This document shows, piece after piece, positions 1-7,936 of a stretch of DNA of 64,000 bases; the stretch's first letter is position 1; the number at the start of each line of letters is the position of its first letter. A program made the position numbers and the translations under genes. Source of the DNA: Phycisphaerales bacterium. GTDB lineage: Bacteria; Planctomycetota; Phycisphaerae; UBA1845. A model generated the notes under the pieces. It searched no databases. It was not told the origin of the DNA and saw only the letters and a program-made list of their open reading frames with translations. The stretch spans positions 1 to 64,000 of the forward strand of contig JACKHG010000012.1 of the NCBI GenBank assembly GCA_020639115.1. Reading direction: 5' to 3'.

Positions 1-354
1 TCGTTCTACCTGGGCGTGCCGCAGGCGCCCGCGCGGCGGATCATCGACGCGGGCCTACCGGTGGCGGTCGCGACCGACTTCAATCCGGGCTCGTGCGTGG
101 TGGAATCACTCCCGCTCACCCTGTCCATCGCGTGCACGCAAATGCGCATGACGCCCGAGCAGGTGCTCGTCGCCGTGACCAGCAACGCAGCCGCGGTCCT
201 CAACCGGTCGGAGCGCATCGGCGCGCTGAAAGTCGGCATGGACGCGGACCTCGTCGTGCTCGATGTGCCCAATCTCGAGCAGATGTGCTACTTCGCCGGC
301 CGGAACTGCACGCGTGCCGTCGTGAAGCGCGGAGCCGTCGTGTGGGAAGGATGA
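1..354 (+). CDS. hutI: Imidazolonepropionase, C-terminal part (cut by window edge)
   Basis: The reading frame is open from the first base, so this is the 3' end of a gene that begins outside the window. HutI hydrolyses imidazolonepropionate to formiminoglutamate, the third step of histidine breakdown, in the cytoplasm. About 117 residues are visible. They carry the motif ATDFNPGSC, whose Asp is the conserved active-site residue of HutI, followed by ESLPLTLSIACTQMRMTPEQ and the GALKVGMDADLVVLD segment typical of the amidohydrolase C-terminal beta domain. The usual HutI length is about 400 residues, so roughly 70% is missing. The upstream hut genes cannot be seen. Confidence in the family is high. 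Confidence 0.9.
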   Translation, partial: SFYLGVPQAPARRIIDAGLPVAVATDFNPGSCVVESLPLTLSIACTQMRMTPEQVLVAVTSNAAAVLNRSERIGALKVGMDADLVVLDVPNLEQMCYFAGRNCTRAVVKRGAVVWEG

Positions 355-366
355 TATTCCGCTTCC

Positions 367-939
367 TTACGGGCGCGGCTCTGAACTGGGCACGACGCGC
401 AGCCGCGCCACCGCGCCGCGGGCGAAGCCGTAGATCAGGATGCACACAAACAGGCCCACCACGCTGAGCACTGCGCGGACCAGCGCCGACACCCCGATTT
501 CGCCGTGGAACACCGCCGTGCAGCCCGTCAGGCCCGACCACAGGCACAACGGAATGAGCAGGCTTGCAAAGTGGTAGAGGAACACCGGTAGCCACCAGCG
601 CCGCTGCCGCTCCGCCGCCTTGGAGAACTGCATGATCGAGAAAATCCACATCGCGAAGATGACCACGACGATGCCGCCTTCGACGATGCCCGAGCCGCCA
701 CCGGTCCACGCGATCGCGACGATAGACAGGTAGAACGTGGCAATCATGTAGAAGGGCAGCGCCGTGAGCCGGTCCGGATGCGCCACCAGCCGCCAGCCCG
801 GCGGCGGCGTCAACGGCATCTGGGTCATGACGCTGCAGTGGCTGCACTTGGCGAAGTCGCCGGGAAAACCGGCGACGGCCCGCCCACAACGCCGGCAGGT
901 GCCGGTGACGAGCGGCAGATCGCGGAGCCGGGCGCTCAC
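367..939 (-). CDS. Zinc-ribbon membrane protein of unknown function
   Basis: A 190-aa protein starting at a GTG that overlaps the cupin stop codon (GTGA), so the two are translationally coupled. Residues 15-35 form a four-Cys zinc ribbon (C15, C18, C32, C35). After it come about four hydrophobic segments, near residues 60-77, 84-103, 114-133 and 153-172, so it is an inner-membrane protein with a small cytosolic metal-binding head. No catalytic motif is visible and I do not recognise a function. It resembles the other zinc-ribbon membrane proteins of this window, except that the ribbon is at the N-terminus. Confidence 0.75.
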   Translation of the reverse strand: MSARLRDLPLVTGTCRRCGRAVAGFPGDFAKCSHCSVMTQMPLTPPPGWRLVAHPDRLTALPFYMIATFYLSIVAIAWTGGGSGIVEGGIVVVIFAMWIFSIMQFSKAAERQRRWWLPVFLYHFASLLIPLCLWSGLTGCTAVFHGEIGVSALVRAVLSVVGLFVCILIYGFARGAVARLRVVPSSEPRP

Positions 940-1289
940 TTCGCGCAGTCCATCGGGGCGGGGATCAGGCAGATGAATTCGAGCGGCGCCGACCCGGTGT
1001 TGCGGAACTGGTGCATCTCGTTGGCGGGCACCCAGATGATGTCGCCGGCCTTGAACGGCCGCTCGCCCTCCGTGCTGTTCGCCGTCCCCTCACCCTTGAG
1101 GATCACGATCTCATGCTCATAGTCGTGCTGGTGGTGCGGCGTGAACCCGCCGGGCTTCACCTCGAAGTGGCGCATGTGGAAGTTCTTCGCCTGCTCAGCC
1201 GGTCCGATCAGCATGCGCATCTTCGCGCCCTCGGCCCCCGGCATCTCGACGGTCTTCTGTTCGTGCGTCGCGATGGGCTGGACTTTCAT
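936..1289 (-). CDS. Cupin-domain protein
   Basis: A 117-aa single-domain cupin. The start at 1289 was chosen because a GGGAG Shine-Dalgarno sits just upstream; a longer in-frame extension to 1379 runs into repeat DNA and is unlikely. Cupin motif 1 is visible as GGFTPHHQHDYEHE with the metal-binding His and Glu residues, followed by VLKGEG. Motif 2 is visible as ANEMHQFRN with the last metal His. Small cupins of this kind bind a divalent metal and act as dioxygenases, isomerases or sensors; the substrate cannot be told. It is followed directly by the zinc-ribbon membrane protein gene. Confidence 0.85.
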   Translation of the reverse strand: MKVQPIATHEQKTVEMPGAEGAKMRMLIGPAEQAKNFHMRHFEVKPGGFTPHHQHDYEHEIVILKGEGTANSTEGERPFKAGDIIWVPANEMHQFRNTGSAPLEFICLIPAPMDCAK

Positions 1290-1320
1290 GGTAACTCTCC
1301 CAGGAAGCGTGAACGGCGAA

Positions 1321-1447
1321 ATGATGAATGCGGAATGGTGAATGGGTTGCGCCGGACGCGCGGGCCGTTTGTCGGTCAATCAGTGAAGCCGAACGGCCCG
1401 CCGTGCCGGCAGGGCCCATTCATCATTCATCATTCCACATTCATCAT
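1321..1447. repeat. 127-bp near-palindromic intergenic element
   Basis: The left arm (1321-1346) and right arm (1415-1447) are inverted copies built from ATGATGAATG and GGAATG units; the right arm has an extra 7 bases. Inside them, GCGGGCCGTT (1360-1369) pairs perfectly with AACGGCCCGC (1392-1401), and flanking GCCGG/CCGGC bases extend the pairing. The whole element could fold into one long hairpin between ndk and the cupin gene. No ORF is inside. A similar AATGACGAATGAC string lies at the end of folD (36329-36355). Confidence 0.7.
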
Positions 1448-1455
1448 TGAATTCC

Positions 1456-1917
1456 CTACTTCTCGCCCGGCTTGTTCGTCCACGTGTCCGTGACCGGGGC
1501 GTACTCGAGCAGCTCGCCCTTGGTAAAATACAGGCTGATCTCGGTCTCCGCCGATTCCGGGCTGTCGCTGCCGTGCACGAGATTGTACGTCTTGCTCATG
1601 CCGAAGTCACCGCGGATGGTGCCCGGCTCCGCCTCGTAGCCGAAGGTCTTGCCCATCAGCTTGCGCGAAACCGCGATCGCGTTCGGGCCGGCCAGCGCCA
1701 GCACGACGACCGGGCCGCTGGTGATGTACTCGATCAGACCCGGGTAGAACGGCTTGCCCTCGTGCGGGGCGTAGTGCCGGCCGGCGAGTTCCTTGGTGAT
1801 CTGCATGAGCTTCATGCCTGCGATGATCAGCCCCTTGTCCTCGAAGCGCTGCACGATGCGGCCGATCAGGCGGCGGTGAACACAATCCGGCTTGAGAATG
1901 ATGAGCGTGCGTTCCAC
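1456..1917 (-). CDS. ndk: Nucleoside diphosphate kinase
   Basis: A 153-aa protein of normal family length that transfers the gamma phosphate of ATP to other NDPs through a phosphohistidine. The catalytic His is H115 in NLVHGSDSPESAE, which is the NDK signature. The N-terminus ERTLIILKPDCV and the segment RKLMGKTFGYEAEPGTIRGDF are typical. The GTG start at 1917 is preferred over an upstream ATG at 2043 because it has GAGGAAA about 8 bases upstream and gives the normal N-terminus. It is probably a stand-alone unit. Its 3' side runs into the palindromic element. Confidence 0.95.
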   Translation of the reverse strand: MERTLIILKPDCVHRRLIGRIVQRFEDKGLIIAGMKLMQITKELAGRHYAPHEGKPFYPGLIEYITSGPVVVLALAGPNAIAVSRKLMGKTFGYEAEPGTIRGDFGMSKTYNLVHGSDSPESAETEISLYFTKGELLEYAPVTDTWTNKPGEK

Positions 1918-2126
1918 GGTGATTTCCTCTGTGTCAGGTGAAGACGGCAACAGCCGCCGATGCGGGCGTCCGCCGCGCCGATCGCGACGCATGCCCCCGG
2001 CTGTTCGGGCGGGTAATCTAGGGCGGCTGCGGCGGAGGGTCAAATCACCGGAAGCACCCGATCACGGGGTGGCGATCGTTGCCACTGCGAGGCGTCGGCC
2101 CGCCGCGAACCCGCGACAGGCCCCGC

Positions 2127-2155
2127 TTCGGTTCGCTCGGCCCACACAGTATAAT
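2127..2155 (+). promoter_or_regulatory. Probable sigma70-type promoter of the ligA run
   Basis: A perfect TATAAT -10 hexamer (2150-2155) has TTCGGT at 2127-2132 as a weak -35 with a 17-base spacer. It lies 40 bases before the 71-aa protein gene that precedes ligA. A four-codon ATG-to-TGA mini-ORF (2165-2179) starts 9 bases after the -10. Confidence 0.5.
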
Positions 2156-2195
2156 CCGGTCGATATGCAAACACAGTGAGTCTACACCCGTGATC

Positions 2196-2411
2196 ATGGA
2201 TGAGATCATTACCTTGATAAGGGCGAAACCGTTCGAGCGCTTTCGCCTCCACCTTGCCGATGGCCGGTCGCTGCAGGTTGATGATCCGGACTTCATCGCG
2301 CGGGCGCCGTCCGGTCGCGAGGTTACGATTGCTGTGCAGGGTGGAGGGTTCGAGCGCGTCCGGATGGACGCGGTGGAACGCGTCGAGGTCATAGACTTCG
2401 AGGCGGGCTGA
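2196..2411 (+). CDS. Small conserved-looking protein of unknown function (71 aa)
   Basis: This short gene begins MDEIITLIRAKPFERFRLH and encodes 71 residues rich in alternating hydrophobic and charged positions, suggesting a small beta-strand-rich fold. It has no membrane segment or signal peptide. The ATG at 2196 is preferred to the upstream in-frame start at 2079, which would run through the promoter. It sits 30 bases before ligA and is probably co-transcribed with it. I recall similar short proteins in planctomycete genomes but cannot assign a role. Confidence 0.6.
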   Translation: MDEIITLIRAKPFERFRLHLADGRSLQVDDPDFIARAPSGREVTIAVQGGGFERVRMDAVERVEVIDFEAG

Positions 2412-2441
2412 CCGGACAGAAGCGAACTGAGCAATTCCACT

Positions 2442-4454
2442 ATGGCCATGAAGCCGGCTGATGAGATCGAGCAGCTCCGCGACGAGATTCGCCGGCACGA
2501 CCGGTTGTATTTCGTCGAGGCCGCGCCGGAGATCAGCGACCGCGAGTACGACCGGCTGATGGACCGCCTCAAGCGGCTCGAGGCCGAGCACCCGGACCTC
2601 GTCACGCCCGACTCGCCGTCGCAGCGCGTGGGCGGCGAACCGCTCGAAGGTTTTGCCAAGGTCACGCACGCGGTCCCGATGCGCAGCATCGACAACACCT
2701 ACAACGAGGCGGAGCTGCGCGAGTTCGACCAGCGCGTGCGCAAGATTCTCGGCAGCGAGAAATTCGCCTACACGGTTGACCCCAAGGTTGATGGCGTCGC
2801 GGTCTCGCTGCTCTACGAGAACGGCGTTCTCGTCGCAGCCGCCACGCGCGGCGACGGCGAGACCGGCGACGACGTCACCGCCAACGTGCGCACCATCCGC
2901 GCCGTGCCGCTGAAGCTCGGCGGCAGCAAGTGGCCGGGGCGCATCGACATCCGCGGCGAGATCTACTGGCCGCTCGAGGACTTCACGCGCTACAACGCGG
3001 CGCGCCAGCAGGCGGGGGAACAGGTTTTCGCCAATCCGCGCAACGCGACGGCCGGCACGCTCAAGCAGCTCGACCCGCAGAACGTCGCGGACCGCGGCCT
3101 GCGCTTTGTCGCCCACGGCTTCGGCCGCATCGAACCGCTCGCCGAGGACTCGCACTACGCGCTGATGAAGCAGCTTCAGCGCTGGGGCGTGCCGGTCAGC
3201 GACCGGACCCGGCACATCACGGACATCGATGGCGTCCTGGCGGAGTGTCACGTGCTCGAGCAGGATCGCCGCACGCTCGCCTACGAGATCGACGGCCTGG
3301 TGGCCAAGGTCGACTCGTTCGACCAGCGCGACCGGCTCGGCGCAACCAGCAAGTACCCGCGCTGGGCCATCGCGTACAAGTTCGCAGCCGAGCAGGGCGA
3401 GAGCCGCCTCATCGACGTGGAATTCCAGGTCGGCAAGCTCGGTACGATCACGCCGCGGGCGATCATGGAGCCGGTGCAGCTCGCGGGGACGACCGTGCGG
3501 CACGCCTCGCTGCACAACTTCGACCAGGTCGACCGGCTGGACGTGCGCATCGGCGACACCGTGATCGTCGAGAAGGCCGGCGAGATCATTCCGCAGGTCG
3601 TGCGCGTGGTCATCGAGAAGCGGCCGAAGGACGCGCAGCCCGTCAAGCGGCCGAAGCAGTGCCCGGTGTGCGGTCATCCCGCCGCCCAGGACGAGGGCGG
3701 CGTGTACCTGCGCTGCCTGAACCCGCAGTGCATCGCCCAGCGCAAGGAGCGGCTGATCTACTTCTGCGGCCGCGACCAGATGGACATCGAGGGCGCTGGG
3801 GAATCCCTCGTCACGCAGCTCGTGGACAAGGAGCTCGTCAGGGACTGCTCGGACCTGTACCACCTCGCGGACCGCCGCGACGACCTGCTCGCCCTGGAAC
3901 GGATGGGCGCCAAGAGTGTCGACAACCTGCTCGCGGGCATCGACGCCAGCAAGGGGCGTCCGCTGGCCAGGCTGCTCGCCGCGCTCAACATCCGCCACGT
4001 CGGCGGCACGACGGGCGAGTTGCTGGCCGACCACTTCGGCGACATGGACGCGGTCATGCAGGCGAGCGCGGAGGAGCTGCTGGAAGTGGACGGCGTCGGG
4101 CCGGAGCTGGCCGCGAGCGTGCGCACCTTCTTCGACTCGGAGGACAATCAGGCGCTGATCGCGCGGCTCAGGGACGCCGGCGTGAACATGCGCCAGCCCA
4201 AGCGGCAGATCGCCAAGGACAGCCCCTTCGCGGGCAAGACCGTCGTGCTCACCGGCACCCTGGAGCACCTCGAGCGCAAGGCGGCTGAGGAGATCGTCAA
4301 ATCGCTGGGCGGCAAGGCGAGCGGCTCGGTGAGCAAGAAGACGGACCTGGTGGTCGCCGGCGAGAAAGCCGGCTCGAAGCTGACCAAGGCGAAGGAGCTG
4401 GGCATCGAGGTCATCGACGAGGCGGAGTTCCTCCGTCGGGCCGGACGCGGTTGA
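2442..4454 (+). CDS. ligA: NAD-dependent DNA ligase LigA
   Basis: A full-length 670-aa ligase that seals nicks using NAD+. In order: the Ia/adenylation region with the nucleotidyl-lysine motif KVDG (K115), the OB fold, a four-Cys zinc finger (CPVCGHPAAQ followed by RCLNPQC), helix-hairpin-helix repeats, and a C-terminal BRCT domain beginning GKTVVLTGTLEHLERKAAEE. All parts are intact. The start MAMKPADEIEQL matches the family start although no clear Shine-Dalgarno is visible. It follows the 71-aa gene by 30 bases, and the next gene begins at or just after its TGA stop. It is the replicative ligase and presumably essential. Confidence 0.97.
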   Translation: MAMKPADEIEQLRDEIRRHDRLYFVEAAPEISDREYDRLMDRLKRLEAEHPDLVTPDSPSQRVGGEPLEGFAKVTHAVPMRSIDNTYNEAELREFDQRVRKILGSEKFAYTVDPKVDGVAVSLLYENGVLVAAATRGDGETGDDVTANVRTIRAVPLKLGGSKWPGRIDIRGEIYWPLEDFTRYNAARQQAGEQVFANPRNATAGTLKQLDPQNVADRGLRFVAHGFGRIEPLAEDSHYALMKQLQRWGVPVSDRTRHITDIDGVLAECHVLEQDRRTLAYEIDGLVAKVDSFDQRDRLGATSKYPRWAIAYKFAAEQGESRLIDVEFQVGKLGTITPRAIMEPVQLAGTTVRHASLHNFDQVDRLDVRIGDTVIVEKAGEIIPQVVRVVIEKRPKDAQPVKRPKQCPVCGHPAAQDEGGVYLRCLNPQCIAQRKERLIYFCGRDQMDIEGAGESLVTQLVDKELVRDCSDLYHLADRRDDLLALERMGAKSVDNLLAGIDASKGRPLARLLAALNIRHVGGTTGELLADHFGDMDAVMQASAEELLEVDGVGPELAASVRTFFDSEDNQALIARLRDAGVNMRQPKRQIAKDSPFAGKTVVLTGTLEHLERKAAEEIVKSLGGKASGSVSKKTDLVVAGEKAGSKLTKAKELGIEVIDEAEFLRRAGRG

Positions 4455-4456
4455 GC

Positions 4457-5167
4457 ATGAGTGGTGATTTCCAGGACGTTCCCACAGGCGCTGACGGCCC
4501 ACCGGGCGGTCGGCACGCGCGCGGTCCACGCCGGCGCTGGCTTCATGTACTGCTGCTGTGCCTCGGCGTCGCGTTGATCGCGGTCGCGACGCTGGCGCTG
4601 GCCGCGAACGATGAGTGGATCCTCGTCGATCGCCCGGGCTGCGTGCTGAAGGTCCGGGCCGCCAACCTCGGTTGGCATGCCGCCTGGGTCGACGTGCCCA
4701 ACGACCCGGCGGAGTTCGTACCGTCCTCGCTCAGCGGCGAACTGCGGGAAAAGTACAAATACCAGTTGAACGTCGTCGGGCGCTGGCAGCGGCAGTCCAT
4801 CCGGGACAACCACGTCCGCTGGTGCGACCAGCAGATTCAGCGCAACATCGGCGCGAACTCGCGCGCGTACGCGATCGACCTGTGGCGGGGACGCGTCGCC
4901 GCGCTGCCCGGGCTCGACGTGCCGGAGCCGACGGTGTGGATCGTCGGCCTTCCGGCGTGGGTTTTCGCCGTACCGGGCCTCATCTTATTGTTGATTCCCG
5001 TGCTCGCCGTCCGCCGCCATCGTCTTCGCCTGCGCTGGCAGCGCTACTGCCGAACGTGCGGGTATGACCTGACCGGAAACACGACGGGCGTCTGTTCGGA
5101 ATGCGGCGCGTTCCTGCCTGCGGATCTCTCGCCCCCGGCTGCGCAGGGGGAGGAACCATCGTCGTGA
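4457..5167 (+). CDS. Membrane protein with C-terminal CGYDLTGN zinc ribbon
   Basis: A 236-aa protein with one hydrophobic segment near residues 30-47 (LLLCLGVALIAVATLALA), an extracytoplasmic middle of about 130 residues, a second hydrophobic segment near 170-187 and a cytosolic C-terminal zinc ribbon, YCRTCGYDLTGN followed by CSECG. This ribbon is common at the ends of planctomycete membrane proteins; its role is unknown. A TTG at 4451 overlaps the ligA stop, but the ATG at 4457 is the simpler start. Its TGA stop overlaps the GTG start of the HNH gene. Confidence 0.7.
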   Translation: MSGDFQDVPTGADGPPGGRHARGPRRRWLHVLLLCLGVALIAVATLALAANDEWILVDRPGCVLKVRAANLGWHAAWVDVPNDPAEFVPSSLSGELREKYKYQLNVVGRWQRQSIRDNHVRWCDQQIQRNIGANSRAYAIDLWRGRVAALPGLDVPEPTVWIVGLPAWVFAVPGLILLLIPVLAVRRHRLRLRWQRYCRTCGYDLTGNTTGVCSECGAFLPADLSPPAAQGEEPSS

Positions 5168-5460
5168 ACCAGGACCTCCCGCGTTGTCAATTGTGCCAGC
5201 GGCCGACCGTTGCGGCGCATCTGACGAAACATCACCTCACGCCGCGGTCGCTGGGCGGGCGTGAGACGGTGTTGCTGTGCCGCACCTGCCACGGGCAGAT
5301 CCACGTGCTCTTCGAGAACAAGCAGCTCGCCGGCGAGTTCGACACGCTGGCGAAGCTGCGCGCCGCACCGCAGCTCGCGAGCTACCTCGGGTGGATCCGC
5401 AAGCAGAAACCCGGCCGGCAGTTTCACCGCACGACGTCACCGCGCCGCCGCCGCAAGTGA
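5164..5460 (+). CDS. Small HNH-type zinc protein
   Basis: A 98-aa protein with the layout of short bacterial HNH proteins: a CxxC pair (residues 8 and 11), LTKHHLTPRSLGG with the two His, a second CxxC (LLCRTCHGQIH) and a basic C-terminus ending in Arg/Lys. The position that is Asn in a classical HNH motif reads T in ETVLLCRTCH, so nuclease activity is uncertain. The GTG start overlaps the upstream stop (GTGA), which indicates coupling. Its last codons lie in an 89-bp direct repeat whose second copy is downstream. Confidence 0.75.
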   Translation: MNQDLPRCQLCQRPTVAAHLTKHHLTPRSLGGRETVLLCRTCHGQIHVLFENKQLAGEFDTLAKLRAAPQLASYLGWIRKQKPGRQFHRTTSPRRRRK

Positions 5461-5542
5461 GCACCCATCAGAACCCCCCACGCCAGTGGGGGACCAGGCC
5501 GCGCGCATGAGCTCCGCGGCAAAGGCCGTCGAGGCGCGCACG
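5454..5542. repeat. 89-bp direct repeat, copy 1 (carries hairpin repeat)
   Basis: Begins at the HNH stop codon and ends at GCGCGCACG. It contains the hairpin CCCCCCACGCCAGTGGGGG (5474-5492) and is nearly identical to the copy exactly 172 bases downstream. The same hairpin recurs at 32775 and 32955. Confidence 0.85.
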
Positions 5543-5625
5543 CCCACCGGCGCCATCCATCTACCCAAACCGATGGCTTCGCAAACAAAAGTCCGACCGA
5601 CCGTTTCACCGCCGCGCCGTCGCCA

Positions 5626-5714
5626 CAAGTGAGCACCCATCAGAACCCCCCACGCCAGTGGGGGGCCAGGCCGCGCGCATGCGTTCCGCGGCGAAGGCCG
5701 TCGAGGCGCGCACG
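5626..5714. repeat. 89-bp direct repeat, copy 2 (carries hairpin repeat)
   Basis: Second copy with the full hairpin CCCCCCACGCCAGTGGGGGG at 5646-5665. It includes a copy of the CAAGTGA end of the HNH gene, and bases just before it (GTTTCACCGCCGCG) also resemble the HNH 3' end. Region 5461-5762 contains no gene, only these repeats and a 50-75 base linker. Confidence 0.85.
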
Positions 5715-5762
5715 TCCTCGGCGACATACTTCGTCACAATCGCGGTGTGCGGTCCGGCAGGT

Positions 5763-6098
5763 TCAGTAGTGGCTGTTGGGATCGATCCGGTGCGGCCGCT
5801 CCATCACCACGCGGACCATCTTGTCGTCGGTCGGATCGTGGTGGATGTGGATCGCCTTCCAGTAATCCTGGGCGTACTTGTTGAGGTGGGTCTGCAGGTC
5901 GCGGAAGTCGCAGCGCAGGGTGTGGTACTCCATCCGCACGACCTCGTTGGGCAGGGGGTCCGACGCGGGCTCGACTTTTTCCACCAGCAGGTTCATGCCG
6001 CCGGCGGTCTGGGCCGCGAGATCCTCGGACTCCGCCTCCATGAGCAGTTCGATGTCGTCGGCGGTTTCCTTGTGGGCTCCGGTGACGTGATACTTCAT
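5763..6098 (-). CDS. Small cytoplasmic protein of unknown function (111 aa)
   Basis: Starts MKYHVTGAHKETADDIELLM, followed by EAESEDLAAQTAGGMN and a C-terminal region rich in His, Asp and Arg. There is no signal peptide, membrane segment or Cys, so it is soluble. The N-terminal pattern (KYxVxGxxxETxxxxExxxEAE) is one I associate with small planctomycete proteins, but no function is known to me. It is transcribed alone, divergently from the 503-aa protein. A minus-strand TATAAT lies 95 bases upstream at 6193-6198. The GGAGCACC box before the ATG supports this start. Confidence 0.65.
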   Translation of the reverse strand: MKYHVTGAHKETADDIELLMEAESEDLAAQTAGGMNLLVEKVEPASDPLPNEVVRMEYHTLRCDFRDLQTHLNKYAQDYWKAIHIHHDPTDDKMVRVVMERPHRIDPNSHY

Positions 6099-6424
6099 GG
6101 TGCTCCTCCAACGTGTCCTTGCCGCGGCGAACCATGACGTGCCGGTGACCGCGTCGAGAAGTGCAGCCGCATGGCGTCACCGGTCGCGCCCGATTATAGC
6201 GTGCGTGGGCTACGCAATCGCTTAGTAACTTCATCCTTTTGTGTTGACGCTCACTGGGGGCGACCGAACCATGATGGGGCGCAAGTCTCGATTGCCCGGG
6301 CACCCGAGCGTGCCGGGCGCGCGGACCGGCCTCGGGCGGGGACCGTCGGCATCGCCCTCGCCCGTGAGGAATTCCCGTCGCACCCGACGCCACTTCCTGG
6401 CGTACGAATCGCAGGAGCGCTGCG
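6099..6424. other. Divergent intergenic region with a minus-strand -10 box
   Basis: This 326-base stretch separates two divergent genes. It holds a perfect TATAAT on the minus strand (6193-6198) without a convincing -35. Short ORFs crossing its right half show no recognisable protein and are probably spurious. Nothing else is visible. Confidence 0.45.
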
Positions 6425-7936
6425 ATGAACAACTTCCGACAGCCGACCAGTCGATCCTGGCGATGGACGAAGCGGACCGCCTTTGCGCTGATCGTTGCGT
6501 GGCTGGGCTACGGTGCGTATGCCCGCCTGACGACGCCGGCCGTGACGGTCGAGCAGGCCTACGCCCGCTACGGGCCGCTGCCGGGCTGCACCGGCGATCC
6601 TGAGGCGACGCGGGCAGTCATCGAGGCGCTCAACGCGATTCCGCCACCGCCGGCCTTCGACGAGCCCGCACCCGCCGGGACAGCGTGGCCGGACAGCGGC
6701 TGGTCGGGTTGGGGAAGTTCGATCAGTCCCGCGTTAATGCGGCACGGGCCCTGGTTACCCCAAGCGCGGCCGCACCTGCGCGCCAGCATCCGCTACATTC
6801 ACTCGCCGGAGGTCGAGGACGCGGTCGGACGGCTGCATGCCCTGCGCGGAGCAACCCTCGGGTGCACCGATCCGCTGAGTGCTCGAGGAGGCCGTGAAAC
6901 GGGCCTGCAGGCTGCAATGTCTGGCCCCAACGAGGTGTTCCTTGGCCGGCTGCGCTGTGCGTTTGAGGAGCAGGACTTCGCGACCGCGCGCGAGGAGGCT
7001 GCGACCTTCCTCTGGCTCACCCAGGGACTGATGCACAGCGACGTGACGCACGCATACGTGGGGGCATCGATCGAGTGCGAACTGTGGTGCGAGGTCGCAC
7101 ATGCGCTGCGTGCGCACGCTGTTCCGGACGAGGACCTGCCTTTCTGGCAGAATCTCGTGCAGGCACCGTACGACGAAGACGAGCTGATCTGGACTATGAT
7201 GGTTGCAGCGTTGCGGATTCGCGCCCGGTGTGCGGCAGCGACGCACTTCGCGCAGACCGGTGATGGCAATGGGTGGTACATGCTCAGCGTGCCCCGCACG
7301 CCGGGGACTCCTGCGCGACCTGTCGTATGGAATCTCCTTACGCTCCCCTTCAATCGCCACGCCGCCGTCGATCGCCGGCTGTGTGCTTCCTTTGACATGC
7401 TCGCCGCAGCCGCACCCCGGTCGGACGCGAGTCTGCGCGCCGCGCTGTCTGCGTGCTCACTGCAACACGCACCAGTCTCGATTCTGGACGGTGATCTGGT
7501 TCACGACAAATACTCGGATATGACGACAGGGTATCGACTGAGCTTTGTGAAGGACTGTCTGACCGCCCGCCTCTGCTTCCGGCGCGGTACGCTGATCGCC
7601 ATTGCGCTGGCCCGCTACTGGCGCGTCCACGGCCACTATCCTGACGAGCTGGTGCAACTGTGTCCGGCGTTCCTTCCGGAAGTGCCGCTGGATCCCTACT
7701 GTACCGAAGCCGTTCACTACGCGCGCTCTGCGCAGGGATACGCGTTGTGGTCGTGCGGGCGTGACGGTCGCAACGACGGCGGCGGGGCGCCATTCGGAAG
7801 TTCTCCTTCGATATCGATCGATCTCGCGATTCCTCCACCACGCCCATCGAATTGGAACGAGCAACCGCTCATAGCCCTGCCTCCTCTGCGGCCCGACCTG
7901 GCGATTCCGCCGAGCGCATTGGAGGATCCGTTATGA
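6425..7936 (+). CDS. Anchored extracytoplasmic protein with pseudopilin-like C-terminus
   Basis: A 503-aa protein preceded by AGGAG. The N-terminus is basic, then a hydrophobic segment (FALIVAWLGYGAYA, about residues 20-33) works as signal anchor. The long middle has no motif I know. The C-terminus reads IALARYWRVHGHYPDELVQL, then PEVPLDPYC and GYALWSCGRDGRNDGG, which resembles the end of type II secretion pseudopilins (PxxLxxLxPxxLxxxPxDP...YSxGxDGxxDGG). The protein at 17082-18551 has the same plan. Its stop overlaps the next start (ATGA), so the two genes are coupled. No function is assigned. Confidence 0.65.
   Translation: MNNFRQPTSRSWRWTKRTAFALIVAWLGYGAYARLTTPAVTVEQAYARYGPLPGCTGDPEATRAVIEALNAIPPPPAFDEPAPAGTAWPDSGWSGWGSSISPALMRHGPWLPQARPHLRASIRYIHSPEVEDAVGRLHALRGATLGCTDPLSARGGRETGLQAAMSGPNEVFLGRLRCAFEEQDFATAREEAATFLWLTQGLMHSDVTHAYVGASIECELWCEVAHALRAHAVPDEDLPFWQNLVQAPYDEDELIWTMMVAALRIRARCAAATHFAQTGDGNGWYMLSVPRTPGTPARPVVWNLLTLPFNRHAAVDRRLCASFDMLAAAAPRSDASLRAALSACSLQHAPVSILDGDLVHDKYSDMTTGYRLSFVKDCLTARLCFRRGTLIAIALARYWRVHGHYPDELVQLCPAFLPEVPLDPYCTEAVHYARSAQGYALWSCGRDGRNDGGGAPFGSSPSISIDLAIPPPRPSNWNEQPLIALPPLRPDLAIPPSALEDPL

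Noticed and set aside
2040..4529. 829-codon open frame antisense to ligA
   Set aside because: It mirrors ligA, has no known motif, and long antisense frames are expected in high-GC coding DNA with strong third-position bias.
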